From contig JAAYFF010000042.1 of NCBI GenBank assembly GCA_012728375.1, positions 1-57,972 on the forward strand: a stretch of 57,972 nt of DNA. The letters run 5' to 3'. The notes below the pieces were generated by a model. That model did not search any database, was not told where the DNA came from, and saw nothing but the letters and a program-made list of their open reading frames with translations. The position numbers and the translations under genes are program-made. Positions 10,587 through 18,200 of this stretch are shown piece after piece. Numbering within the stretch: the stretch's first letter is position 1; each line of letters starts with the position of its first letter. This stretch comes from Bacillota bacterium. GTDB taxonomy: Bacteria > Bacillota > Dethiobacteria > DTU022 > UBA8154.

Positions 10587-10858
10587 AACTTGCCCCAAAG
10601 GAGCAGAAGCCCGATAATAATAAAAACAGCGCCTGCTCCTTTTTGTATGTAAGCTGCCGGAAGGTACCGGGCCAGAGAGGCACCGACCAGCACTGCCAGC
10701 AAAGAGGCAACTATTAAAGCTCCGATAGCGCCTAAAAATACTCCCCAAATCGGCCTGTCCTGTGCTGCCAGAAGCATGACGGAAAGCTGGGTTTTATCCC
10801 CCAATTCAGCCAGCAAAACCAGGAAAAAAGTAGATAACAACGTTTGCCAAAAGGTCAT
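10583..10858 (-). CDS. half-size GDT1/UPF0016 cation transporter
   Basis: This 91-aa membrane protein carries the family motif ELGDKTQ at residues 18-24 and three hydrophobic helices. GDT1/TMEM165 and bacterial MneA proteins export Mn2+ (or Ca2+/H+) and normally have two such modules in about 190 aa. This protein has one, so it would have to act as a dimer. It is convergent with the previous gene and divergent from scfA. A GGGGGC site lies before its ATG. No yybP-ykoY Mn2+ riboswitch was recognised in its leader. Confidence 0.85.
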   Translation of the reverse strand: MTFWQTLLSTFFLVLLAELGDKTQLSVMLLAAQDRPIWGVFLGAIGALIVASLLAVLVGASLARYLPAAYIQKGAGAVFIIIGLLLLWGKF

Positions 10859-10955
10859 TTTTTTGCCCCCAAATCATAAAATACATTTTGTGTTTACTAC
10901 AATATAAACATTATAGCTTATGATTTAATGTCTGTAACTATTATTGAAAAGTGCC

Positions 10956-10984
10956 TTGACTGGCAGAGTTCTTCATTATAGAAT
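10956..10984 (+). promoter_or_regulatory. sigma-A promoter for scfA
   Basis: TTGACT (10956-10961), 17 nt, TAGAAT (10979-10984), 38 nt before the scfA start. It lies in the divergent region between the GDT1 gene and scfA. Confidence 0.7.
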
Positions 10985-11022
10985 AAACACGGGATTGAAA
11001 AAGATTGCGGGAGGGGAACAAT

Positions 11023-11175
11023 TTGGCACGTCATATCCAGTTGGTAAAAAGAGGTAACCTGCAAGAGATTGATTCAGGGAACTGTCGGGAATGCCAGGCT
11101 TCATGCCAGTCAGCCTGCAAGACTTCCTGCACTGTCGGCAACCAGCCGTGCAGACAGCAGCAAAAGAGAGAATAA
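11023..11175 (+). CDS. scfA: SCIFF ranthipeptide precursor
   Basis: A 50-residue peptide from TTG 11023 (GGGAGGGG 5-6 nt upstream). It has exactly six cysteines, at 21, 24, 28, 32, 36 and 43, in the pattern CRECQASCQSACKTSC then C, the signature of the Clostridial 'six cysteines in forty-five residues' peptide. Known members are modified by a radical SAM enzyme that forms thioether bridges; roles in cell-cell signalling and metabolism have been proposed. The maturase gene follows directly. It is too short to be listed by usual gene-length cut-offs, but identity is near certain. Confidence 0.95.
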   Translation: MARHIQLVKRGNLQEIDSGNCRECQASCQSACKTSCTVGNQPCRQQQKRE

Positions 11176-11194
11176 AACATTTAGGTTGCTTGCC

Positions 11195-11219
11195 AAGTAG
11201 TCCTTCGGGGCTACTTTTT
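11195..11219 (+). terminator. intercistronic attenuator between scfA and scfB
   Basis: A stem AAGTAG-T-CC / GG-G-CTACTT is closed by a C(UUCG)G tetraloop (11195-11216) and ends in a T-run. It lies 20 nt after scfA and 20 nt before scfB, so it should make peptide transcript in excess over maturase transcript. Confidence 0.85.
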
Positions 11220-11238
11220 GATAGGGGGACAATTAATA

Positions 11239-12645
11239 TTGCTCAATAATAAAAATAAAGACATCCATTTATTTAACTACAAGAATATGAAGCTGGTGTA
11301 TGATGTTAACAGCGGTTCCCTGCACCGGGTTGATGATTTGGGATGGGAACTTATCTCGTTAATTTTAGACGGCTTGGAAAAGCAGGAGATAATTTACCGC
11401 CTACAAAGCAGTTTTCCTCCTGAAGAGATAATTTCCGTGTTCTTACAGGTTGAAGAAATGCAGAAAAATAATTTATTATTTTCTCCGGAACCTGCACTCC
11501 GGGAAGAGGCACTTTCACCGCATAGGGTGAAATCCCTTTGCCTGTTTGTCACCCATGCGTGCAATTTAAGCTGTAAATATTGTTTTGCCCGCAAGGAAGG
11601 CAATTACCGCCCTGTGCACATGAGTTCCCAAGTTGCTCAAAAAGCGGTAGATTTCCTCTTGGAAGGTGACGGGCCGCGATTTAGGGAGATCGATTTTTTT
11701 GGCGGCGAACCTTTGCTGCATTTCCCTTTAGTAAAAGAAACCGTAAATTATGCTAAAAAACGTGCCTCTTTACTGGGAAGGGAGGTTACCTTTACCGTTA
11801 CAACAAATGCGCTTCTATTGGACGATGAAGTTGCCGATTTTCTTGAGCAGGAAAATATAAACGTCATTATCAGTATCGATGGAAGGCCGCAAGTTCATGA
11901 TTTAATGCGATCAAGGGAAAACAGCCGGGGCAGTTACACGGACACTGTCTGCAATGCAGAAAATTTTGTTCTTAAAAGAAAATTTGATAATTATTATATT
12001 CGCGGGACATATACCAGGGAGAACCTGGATTTTTGCGAGGATGTAAAACATTTATTGAATCTGGGGTTTGAGTCCCTCTCTCTGGAGCCTGTAATCGCCC
12101 CCGAAGAAGAGGGTTATGCCCTAAGAGAAGAGGATCTTCCCCGCCTGGAAAAAGAATATGACCGCGTTGCCGAGCTTTACTTGGAACGAAAATTAAGCGG
12201 CCGGCCTTTTACTTTTTATCACTTTGAAATGGACCTGGAGAAAGGCCCCTGCCTGTACAAGCGGCTGAGCGGTTGCGGAGCCGGAACGGAGTATTTGGCT
12301 GTTTCCCCGGGGGGAGATCTTTATCCTTGTCATCATTTTATTGAAGAAAAAGCATTCTTCATGGGAAACCTCTTAGAAAAGCCGTTTAGCTTGCGCAGGG
12401 AAGTAGGAGAGAATGTTTTCCGCGCGGCGCGGGAAAGGGAAAAGTGCCTCTCGTGCTGGGCGCGCTATCTTTGCGGAATGGGCTGTTCAGCCAGCTCAGC
12501 TTTAATGGCCGGCGGTTTGGAAAAAAACTACGGCCTGGGCTGTTCCTTGCAAAAAATACGTTTGGAAAGGGCATTATATTTACAAGCTGCTGCGGCGGTG
12601 GCAAATGCCGGAAATGAAGAGCTTGACAGGCCCCATTTCCTATGA
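11239..12645 (+). CDS. scfB: SCIFF radical SAM maturase
   Basis: The enzyme installs thioether crosslinks in the ScfA peptide. After an N-terminal peptide-recognition region (about residues 1-95) comes the SAM cluster motif CNLSCKYC (about 108-115). A SPASM domain at the C-terminus has CGAGTEYLAVSPGGDLYPC and then CLSCWARYLCGMGC for auxiliary Fe-S clusters. It is about 468 aa from TTG 11239, which has AGGGGGAC 8-9 nt upstream; the TTG at 11218 is inside the attenuator's T-run and unlikely. Confidence 0.95.
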   Translation: MLNNKNKDIHLFNYKNMKLVYDVNSGSLHRVDDLGWELISLILDGLEKQEIIYRLQSSFPPEEIISVFLQVEEMQKNNLLFSPEPALREEALSPHRVKSLCLFVTHACNLSCKYCFARKEGNYRPVHMSSQVAQKAVDFLLEGDGPRFREIDFFGGEPLLHFPLVKETVNYAKKRASLLGREVTFTVTTNALLLDDEVADFLEQENINVIISIDGRPQVHDLMRSRENSRGSYTDTVCNAENFVLKRKFDNYYIRGTYTRENLDFCEDVKHLLNLGFESLSLEPVIAPEEEGYALREEDLPRLEKEYDRVAELYLERKLSGRPFTFYHFEMDLEKGPCLYKRLSGCGAGTEYLAVSPGGDLYPCHHFIEEKAFFMGNLLEKPFSLRREVGENVFRAAREREKCLSCWARYLCGMGCSASSALMAGGLEKNYGLGCSLQKIRLERALYLQAAAAVANAGNEELDRPHFL

Positions 12646-12739
12646 TAGCAAATATGATAAAAAGCTTTCATTAAAACAACTTTTTCCGGATTCAAAATCT
12701 CGGGCGGGTTGCCTTTAGAGGACAGGAAGGAAGCTCAAT

Positions 12740-14089
12740 TTGGACATTTTTTCTAACTCCATGGAAGAACAACTAAAAAAAGACAGCCCGCTGGCCAGGC
12801 GCATGACCCCCCGTTCCCTTTCAGAGTTTTACGGGCAGGAGCATCTGGTCGGGGAAAACAAGCCTCTGCGAAAAGTTATTGAAGGAGATATCCTTTCTTC
12901 ATTAATTTTTTTTGGTCCTCCCGGAACGGGCAAGACGGCCCTGGCAAGAATTATTGCTGCAACCACAAAAGCCCGCTTTACCCGTTTGAACGCTGTTTTT
13001 GCAGGAGTAAAAGATGTCCGGGCCGTTATCGAGGAAGCAAAACAAATGAAAACGGGGTGGGGGAAGCGCACAATTCTCTTTATTGATGAAATTCATCGTT
13101 TCAACAAAGCGCAGCAGGATTCCCTCCTTCCGGCAGTGGAGGAAGGTCTTATCTACCTGATCGGGGCAACAACAGAAAACCCTTTCTTTTCCATAATACC
13201 CCCGTTAATCTCGCGCTCGCTTTTGTTTACATTTGAAAGCCTATCAATTGAATCCCTTAAAAAAATCCTCTTGCAAGCCCTTTCCGATAAAGAAAGAGGT
13301 CTGGGAAAGTCAGGCGTAACCCTTACGGAGGAAGCTCTGCACTTTTTAGCCGGGACGGCTGAAGGAGATGCGCGCAGGGCCCTCAATGTACTGGAAATGG
13401 TCGTGACAAACCGGACTTCAGCCCCTGGACAAAGAAAAGCCCACTTACAGCTTGCTGATATCAAGGAAGTTCTGCAAAAAAAACATTTAAAATACGACCG
13501 GGGCGGTGATTATCACTATGACATTATTTCCGCGTTTATCAAATCCATTCGCGGTTCCGATCCGGATGCCGCGCTCTACTGGCTGGCGCGCATGCTGGAG
13601 GGCGGGGAGGATCCGCTTTTCATCGCCCGCCGGCTAATTATCAGCGCCAGCGAAGATATCGGCAATGCAGACCCTGCAGCCCTTCCCCTTGCAGTTGCCT
13701 CCGCGCAGGCACTCCAGCAGATCGGCATGCCGGAAGGGCGCATTTGTCTGTTTCAGACAACTGCTTACCTGGCTTCAGCTCCCAAAAGCAATGCTGCCTA
13801 TCTTGCCGGCGAGCGGGCTTTGGCTTACGTAAAAAACAATCCGGGAAAAGAAGTGCCGCCTTACCTGAGAAGCACCGGGTACAAGGGCGCGGCAAGTTTG
13901 GGGCACGGCGAGGGTTATCTTTATCCGCACGATTATCCGGATCATTTTGTCGTCCAAGCTTATCTTCCTACAGGAATGGAAAAAGAATTGTTTTACAGGC
14001 CTTCCCGCCAGGGAAAGGAAAAAGAAATTGCAGAACGTCTTCAACAATGGAGAAGACTAATGGGAAAAGAAGAAAATAAAGGGGAATAA
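12740..14089 (+). CDS. rarA: replication-associated recombination protein RarA/MgsA
   Basis: RarA is a clamp-loader-like AAA+ ATPase acting at stalled forks. Walker A (GPPGTGKTA, about residues 59-67), Walker B (FIDEIHRF), the sensor GATTENP and the C-terminal tetramerisation domain (SAPKSNAAYLA.. region, then GEGYLYPHDYP) are all visible. At 449 aa it is full length. It starts at TTG 12740 after AGGAAGGAAG. The ending overlaps nothing; yigZ starts 1 nt after the stop. Confidence 0.96.
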   Translation: MDIFSNSMEEQLKKDSPLARRMTPRSLSEFYGQEHLVGENKPLRKVIEGDILSSLIFFGPPGTGKTALARIIAATTKARFTRLNAVFAGVKDVRAVIEEAKQMKTGWGKRTILFIDEIHRFNKAQQDSLLPAVEEGLIYLIGATTENPFFSIIPPLISRSLLFTFESLSIESLKKILLQALSDKERGLGKSGVTLTEEALHFLAGTAEGDARRALNVLEMVVTNRTSAPGQRKAHLQLADIKEVLQKKHLKYDRGGDYHYDIISAFIKSIRGSDPDAALYWLARMLEGGEDPLFIARRLIISASEDIGNADPAALPLAVASAQALQQIGMPEGRICLFQTTAYLASAPKSNAAYLAGERALAYVKNNPGKEVPPYLRSTGYKGAASLGHGEGYLYPHDYPDHFVVQAYLPTGMEKELFYRPSRQGKEKEIAERLQQWRRLMGKEENKGE

Positions 14090-14090
14090 T

Positions 14091-14696
14091 ATGTATAAAT
14101 ACCGTTCCGTTTCCGGTCCGTCCAGAACCAAAATTGCCGTTGGTGCATGCCGCTTTTTCGCCTCCCTGTCCCCCTGTGAAACGGAGGAAGAAGCCCGTGC
14201 TTTTATTAATAGGGTCAAAGAAGAGCTTCCGGGTGCAAACCACCATGCCTATGCCTACCGGCTGGGATTGGGGGAAAAGCTGCTGGCCCGCTTCAGCGAT
14301 GACGGCGAGCCTGCTTTAACCGCCGGACCTCCCATGCTGGGGGTATTAGAAAAGGAAGAGCTGACAAATATTGTCCTGGTGGGGACGCGTTATTTTGGGG
14401 GTGTAAAACTGGGGATTGGAGGGCTGATCAGAGCTTACCGCAGTTGTGCAGTTGCAGGTGTAAAAAATGCTGAAATCTGTGAAAAAGAACTGCAGATAGA
14501 AGTTTTAATTCGGATACCCTATGATTTCCTGGGAGGAATTCTAAAAGAGATTGAGGCAAGAGAAGGAAAAGTAATTGATTACCGCTACCTTCAGGATGTT
14601 CAAATCAGAGGGAAGATCCCTCTGAGGGAAAAAGAAATATTTATTAGCCGGGCAACGGAAATCAGCCGTGGGACTGCAGCAATAGAAACCTTTTAG
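14091..14696 (+). CDS. YigZ/IMPACT family protein
   Basis: The N-terminal IMPACT-type fold is clear: the ANHHAYAYRLG segment, then SDDGEPALTAGPPML and TRYFGGVKLGIGGLIRAY, all family hallmarks. A C-terminal DUF1949-like domain follows. At 201 aa it is usual. The bacterial family's function is not settled; eukaryotic IMPACT modulates GCN2 signalling. It is coupled to rarA upstream and mnmA downstream (26-nt gap). Confidence 0.93.
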   Translation: MYKYRSVSGPSRTKIAVGACRFFASLSPCETEEEARAFINRVKEELPGANHHAYAYRLGLGEKLLARFSDDGEPALTAGPPMLGVLEKEELTNIVLVGTRYFGGVKLGIGGLIRAYRSCAVAGVKNAEICEKELQIEVLIRIPYDFLGGILKEIEAREGKVIDYRYLQDVQIRGKIPLREKEIFISRATEISRGTAAIETF

Positions 14697-14722
14697 CCGG
14701 CCTGCGCATATGGAGGATAAAA

Positions 14723-15838
14723 GTGGAAAGACCAGGATTAAAAAAGGGAACAAAAATTGCGGTAGCCATGAGCGGAGGGCTGGATAGCTCTGTAGCTGTT
14801 CTCATTTTAAAGGATGCCGGTTTTCAACCGGTGGGAATAACCCTGCGCTTTTGGGTTGATCCCCACGCGGAAAAACTTGTACAGCAAAGGGAATCTTCTT
14901 CTTTTTTCGATAAAGATATTCAAGATGCCCGCAAAGTTGCAGAAATTTTGGATATACCCCATTTCGTGTTAAACATGGAAGAAGACTTTTACGAAAAGGT
15001 TGTTACTTATTTTCTGCGTGAATACACGGAAGGCAGAACTCCAAATCCCTGTATTCCCTGCAATCGTTACCTGAAATTTTCTCTTCTGTTGCAAAAAGCC
15101 CGTTCAATGGGGATTAATTATCTGGCGACAGGTCATTATGCGCGGAATATTTACTGCCCCAGCTCCGGCAGGTACAAGCTTTTACAAGGAAAAGACAGGG
15201 GAAAGGACCAGAGCTATGTTCTTTACACCCTTACTCAACAACAGCTCTGCGCGGCCCTCTTTCCCCTGGGTGAATTTACTAAAGAAGAAATCCGCCATAA
15301 GGCCCGGAAAGCCGGACTCAAGGTGGCTGAAAAAAAGGAGAGCCAGGAAATATGCTTCATCCCCGATAATAACTACAGGGGATTTCTGAAAAGATACCGC
15401 CCCCATTCATTTTCCCGGGGAGACATTCTTTCTACTTCGGGCGAGAAATTAGGAGAGCACAGCGGGCTTCCTTTTTATACGATCGGACAGCGTAAAGGCC
15501 TGGGACTAACGTCAACCCGCCCGCTTTATGTAGTAGCCATGGACCCGTGCCGCAATGCACTAATAGTGGGCAACAAAGAGGAAATTTACAATTGCGGCCT
15601 TATTGTCGGAGACCTTAATTTTGTCTCAGGAGAAGCTCCGGGCAGGCATTTGCCGGTTCAGATAAAAGTTCGATACCGGTCACCGGCTATTTCAGCAATC
15701 CTTTATCCCCCGGAAAAAGGAGAGGCCAAAGTCATCTTTGAAGAAAATCATAAAGCAGTAACACCCGGACAGGCTGCCGTTTTTTATTTGGATGAAGAAG
15801 TCCTGGGCGGCGGAACGATTCAAAAGGCCCTCCGTTAA
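14723..15838 (+). CDS. mnmA: tRNA-specific 2-thiouridylase MnmA
   Basis: MnmA puts sulfur on U34 of Lys, Glu and Gln tRNAs. The ATP-binding PP-loop SGGLDSS is at residues 17-23. The catalytic cysteine pair is present: C110 (NPCIPCNRY) and C211 (SQEICFIPD), corresponding to E. coli C102 and C199. At 371 aa it is full length. It starts at GTG 14723 with GGAGGAT upstream. Usual clostridial neighbours such as a cysteine desulfurase are absent here. Confidence 0.97.
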   Translation: MERPGLKKGTKIAVAMSGGLDSSVAVLILKDAGFQPVGITLRFWVDPHAEKLVQQRESSSFFDKDIQDARKVAEILDIPHFVLNMEEDFYEKVVTYFLREYTEGRTPNPCIPCNRYLKFSLLLQKARSMGINYLATGHYARNIYCPSSGRYKLLQGKDRGKDQSYVLYTLTQQQLCAALFPLGEFTKEEIRHKARKAGLKVAEKKESQEICFIPDNNYRGFLKRYRPHSFSRGDILSTSGEKLGEHSGLPFYTIGQRKGLGLTSTRPLYVVAMDPCRNALIVGNKEEIYNCGLIVGDLNFVSGEAPGRHLPVQIKVRYRSPAISAILYPPEKGEAKVIFEENHKAVTPGQAAVFYLDEEVLGGGTIQKALR

Positions 15839-15975
15839 AAGGACAATAAAAGGACAAAAAAATGTATGCTTTTAACTGAAATATTCGGAAAATAATAGTC
15901 TGAAAAGAAGGAATTTATATTTTTAAGTAGAAGAATAAATAAATAAAATATTAATATATATTAAATAATTCCTCG

Positions 15976-16066
15976 AAAGGGCAAACTTCGCGAAAGCGAA
16001 GGACGCAAAGCTACGGGTCTAAAACTCCCGAAATTAGGAGCATGACAGCCGGGTTACCGAAGGGGC
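15976..16066 (+). promoter_or_regulatory. cyclic-di-GMP riboswitch, class I (GEMM-I)
   Basis: The conserved GEMM-I core is read directly: GGGCAAAC (about 15979-15986); a perfect hairpin CTTCGC-GAAA-GCGAAG with the GNRA tetraloop (15986-16001); GGACGCAAAGCTACGGGTCTAAAA; a variable arm (CTCC..GGAG); then CATGACAGCCGGGTTACCGAAGG. The order matches the aptamer structure of the Vibrio Vc2 RNA. The region before it (15839-15975) is very AT-rich, without a gene or a convincing promoter. The closely related cGAMP-selective variant cannot be excluded by eye. Confidence 0.95.
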
Positions 16067-16086
16067 AACAAAAGTTATGGGTCATT

Positions 16087-16122
16087 GTCTGTTCCTTAAT
16101 GGTAAACGGGGCAGACTTTTTT
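16087..16122 (+). terminator. riboswitch-controlled terminator
   Basis: GTCTGTTCC (16087-16095) pairs with GGGGCAGAC (16108-16116) across a 12-nt loop and runs into six T. The riboswitch 3' end carries GGGGCA (16062-16067), the same six bases as the terminator's 3' arm. It can pair with the 5' arm instead, giving a plausible antiterminator. Confidence 0.8.
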
Positions 16123-16157
16123 ATTTATATAAGATAAGCGAGGGGAAAGTCTTAAGT

Positions 16158-16589
16158 ATGCTGAGAAGGCCTCTGTCATTTCTAACTTTCCCGGGAATCT
16201 TGGTGCATCAAGCGACGTATCACCTTTTTTCACGAAAAACAAATACATTTCTTGTCGAAATAGGCATTTTCATAATAAACACCATAGTAGGAGCAATTAC
16301 AGCTCTGCCTGGCGCCCTGGTTGTTATCAAGTTTGGCGCGGGCACCATGTTTGACTATATTTTAATCTGGCTTGGAGTTTCTATCGCAATGCATTCCTTT
16401 CCGAGCCTCGAAAAAGCACGTAAAATTTGGATTATGGTCAGAAGCAAAAAAACGCCCTGTCGGCTAAAATTTATTGCAACTCCAATAGTTATATTTATGT
16501 ACCTGTTTGCGAAGGGTTCAGTTGTCTGGCTCGATCTTCTTTACGGTATTGGAATAGCGTTATTGCTGCCGGGTTTACTAATTTTCTAA
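16158..16589 (+). CDS. small multi-pass membrane protein, possibly an inactive M50-like homologue
   Basis: This 143-aa protein has about four hydrophobic segments. The pattern LTFPGILVH...(F)IINTIVGAITALPGALVVIKFG...DYILIWLGVSIAMHSFPS resembles, from memory, small clostridial membrane metalloprotease-like proteins whose first segment carries HExxH. Here the site reads HQATYH (residues 17-22): the Glu is Gln and the second His position is Tyr, and the usual segment after it seems missing. If the relation is right, the protein is probably catalytically dead. The start at ATG 16158 has GAGGGG upstream at rather long spacing. Its expression should respond to c-di-GMP through the riboswitch and terminator directly upstream. 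Confidence 0.6.
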   Translation: MLRRPLSFLTFPGILVHQATYHLFSRKTNTFLVEIGIFIINTIVGAITALPGALVVIKFGAGTMFDYILIWLGVSIAMHSFPSLEKARKIWIMVRSKKTPCRLKFIATPIVIFMYLFAKGSVVWLDLLYGIGIALLLPGLLIF

Positions 16590-16620
16590 TTATTTCCCTG
16601 TGTTTAGTGCATAGAAAATA

Positions 16621-16681
16621 ACTAGACCGCCTGGATAGGCGGTCATTCCGATTTAGGACTAGCCGCCTGAGCAAAAGCGGC
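16621..16681 (+). other. two related tandem stem-loops, unassigned
   Basis: Hairpin 1 is GACCGCC/GGCGGTC (16625-16644). Hairpin 2 is GCCGC/GCGGC (16662-16681). Each is introduced by a near-identical direct repeat, ACTAG(A)CCGCCTG, at 16621 and 16658. No T-run follows. I do not recognise a known RNA class. Confidence 0.45.
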
Positions 16682-16731
16682 AACTCAATTAATCCAGTAT
16701 ATGATAACATGCAGAAAAACAGTCGTCAATG

Positions 16732-16760
16732 GAGCTCTGGCTATGGCCGGGGCTCTTTAT
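16732..16760 (+). terminator. candidate terminator
   Basis: A 10-bp stem with two G-U pairs, GAGCTCTGGC-TATG-GCCGGGGCTC (16732-16755), is followed by a weak T-rich tail. It probably ends the riboswitch-controlled transcript. Confidence 0.5.
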
Positions 16761-16844
16761 ATTCCAAGCAGTTACATTTTTTTTTATTATTTGGGAAAGG
16801 ATATAAGAATAATAAAGAAAATAAATAAAGGAGAGTAGAGATGT

Positions 16845-17060
16845 ATGAACTGCCCTGTCTGTGGAAGCAACAATACAGGGAAAATCGGTAGTAGCGAATA
16901 CTATTGCGCCAACTGCCTGCTGGAATTTTCCAAATCCGGCAGAAAGGTGCAATATTATTATATCGATGAAGAAGGTACATCGGTATTATTAAAAAACAAA
17001 ACCGATGCCAAAAAAATGGCGGCTTTAATTCAATCTCAAGAGGAAGATTCGGCAAATTAG
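16845..17060 (+). CDS. small zinc-ribbon-like protein
   Basis: A 71-aa protein beginning MNCPVCGSNNTG and continuing EYYCANC, so two CxxC pairs (residues 3/6 and 20/23) form a zinc ribbon. The C-terminal half is charged (DEEG...KTDAKKMAAL). GGAGAG precedes ATG 16845 at about 9 nt. Small ribbon proteins of this kind are usually annotated as hypothetical. An overlapping ATG at 16841 opens a different, unlikely frame. It precedes the exporter gene by 64 nt; the function is unknown. Confidence 0.75.
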   Translation: MNCPVCGSNNTGKIGSSEYYCANCLLEFSKSGRKVQYYYIDEEGTSVLLKNKTDAKKMAALIQSQEEDSAN

Positions 17061-17124
17061 AAGAAAAACATGTACTTAATTTCCACTTTCCTTAGGAAAA
17101 CTGGGTTAGGAAAAGGGGAAAAAA

Positions 17125-18117
17125 ATGGGTAATGTAACGGGAGTTATTATAACTCCTTTTCTTTTGGCTTTACTGCTTGCCATTGTGTTTTCCCCCCTGG
17201 TAAACTACCTGGAAAAACAGGGTCTTTCCAGAGGCACGGGAATAGCAGCCGTTTATCTTTTTTTAATTGCCTTCTGCCTGCTCTTTTGTATGAATTTAAT
17301 CTTGTCTTTATTTGATGAGCTTCAAGAGCTAATGGCTGTTTTGCCGGAATATGCCGAAAGAATAACATGCTTTTTTGAAAAAGTGGAAAAAGATTACCAG
17401 AGGTTTGAGCTTCCCCGAGGGGTTCGCTCGGCCTTGGACGAAAATATTAGGCAAATGCAGCAATCGCTTGTCATTAACCTGGAAAAGTTATCACAACTTT
17501 TAATTATGTTGCTGAGCCAGGTTTTTGGGCTTTTATTAATTCCTGTTTTTTTATTTTATCTTTTACGTGACGGCAATGTCATTAAGCAAAAACTACTGAA
17601 CCTTTTTCCGGAAAAATATCGCTTTCGCATAGAGATTACCGCAGGAGAAATCGGCAAAACGCTGAGCTCTTATATTCGCGGAGTTGTGCTCATAAGCTTG
17701 TTGGTCGGCGGGCTAATTTACGGCGGGCTTTTCGCCATGGGAGTAAAATTTGCCCTTTTTCTCGCCATTATTAATGCCCTTACCAATATTATTCCCTATT
17801 TTGGCCCGTTGATTGGGGCGCTTCCGGTAATTATCATTGCTTATCTGCAATCTCCGGCCTTGGTTTGGAAAGTAATCGCCTTAATCATTATTGTCCAACA
17901 GATAGAAGGCCAGTTTATTGCACCCCAAATCCTGGGCCGGAATTTGGGATTCCATCCTTTAACGGTAATTCTTGCCCTTCTCGTGGGAGGCAATTACTTT
18001 GGGTTTTTCGGCCTTGTCTTTATAATACCCTTTTTGGCAATCATACGGGTTTTTTATGCTTTCTTTTCTCCGGTTATCAGAGAGGCCTGGAAAGAAATGC
18101 AACGCAACAGGGAATAA
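17125..18117 (+). CDS. AI-2E/PerM family transporter
   Basis: This membrane protein of 330 aa starts directly in the first hydrophobic segment (ITPFLLALLLAIVFSPLVNYLEKQG). It continues with the family's central periplasmic-loop region and the signature PYFGPLIGALP..I and later QQIEGQFIAPQILGRNLGFHP. Members export small molecules or ions; characterised ones range from autoinducer-2 export to Na+/H+ exchange, so the substrate is open. The N-terminus is slightly shorter than usual, and an in-frame stop at 17107 rules out a longer start. It lies just ahead of alaS, a frequent position for this family. Confidence 0.9.
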   Translation: MGNVTGVIITPFLLALLLAIVFSPLVNYLEKQGLSRGTGIAAVYLFLIAFCLLFCMNLILSLFDELQELMAVLPEYAERITCFFEKVEKDYQRFELPRGVRSALDENIRQMQQSLVINLEKLSQLLIMLLSQVFGLLLIPVFLFYLLRDGNVIKQKLLNLFPEKYRFRIEITAGEIGKTLSSYIRGVVLISLLVGGLIYGGLFAMGVKFALFLAIINALTNIIPYFGPLIGALPVIIIAYLQSPALVWKVIALIIIVQQIEGQFIAPQILGRNLGFHPLTVILALLVGGNYFGFFGLVFIIPFLAIIRVFYAFFSPVIREAWKEMQRNRE

Positions 18118-18141
18118 ATATTACCAGAGAATTCATTAACA

Positions 18142-18170
18142 TTGACAGGCAAGGGGATTGCCGATATAAT
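18142..18170 (+). promoter_or_regulatory. perfect-consensus sigma-A promoter of alaS with a dyad in the spacer
   Basis: TTGACA (18142-18147), exactly 17 nt, TATAAT (18165-18170). The spacer holds the inverted repeat GGCAA-GGGGA-TTGCC (18148-18162), a possible operator. The leader is about 25 nt, so no T-box fits. Confidence 0.9.
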
Positions 18171-18200
18171 TTATTTTGAAATAGGAGGCCTAGAAAAAAA

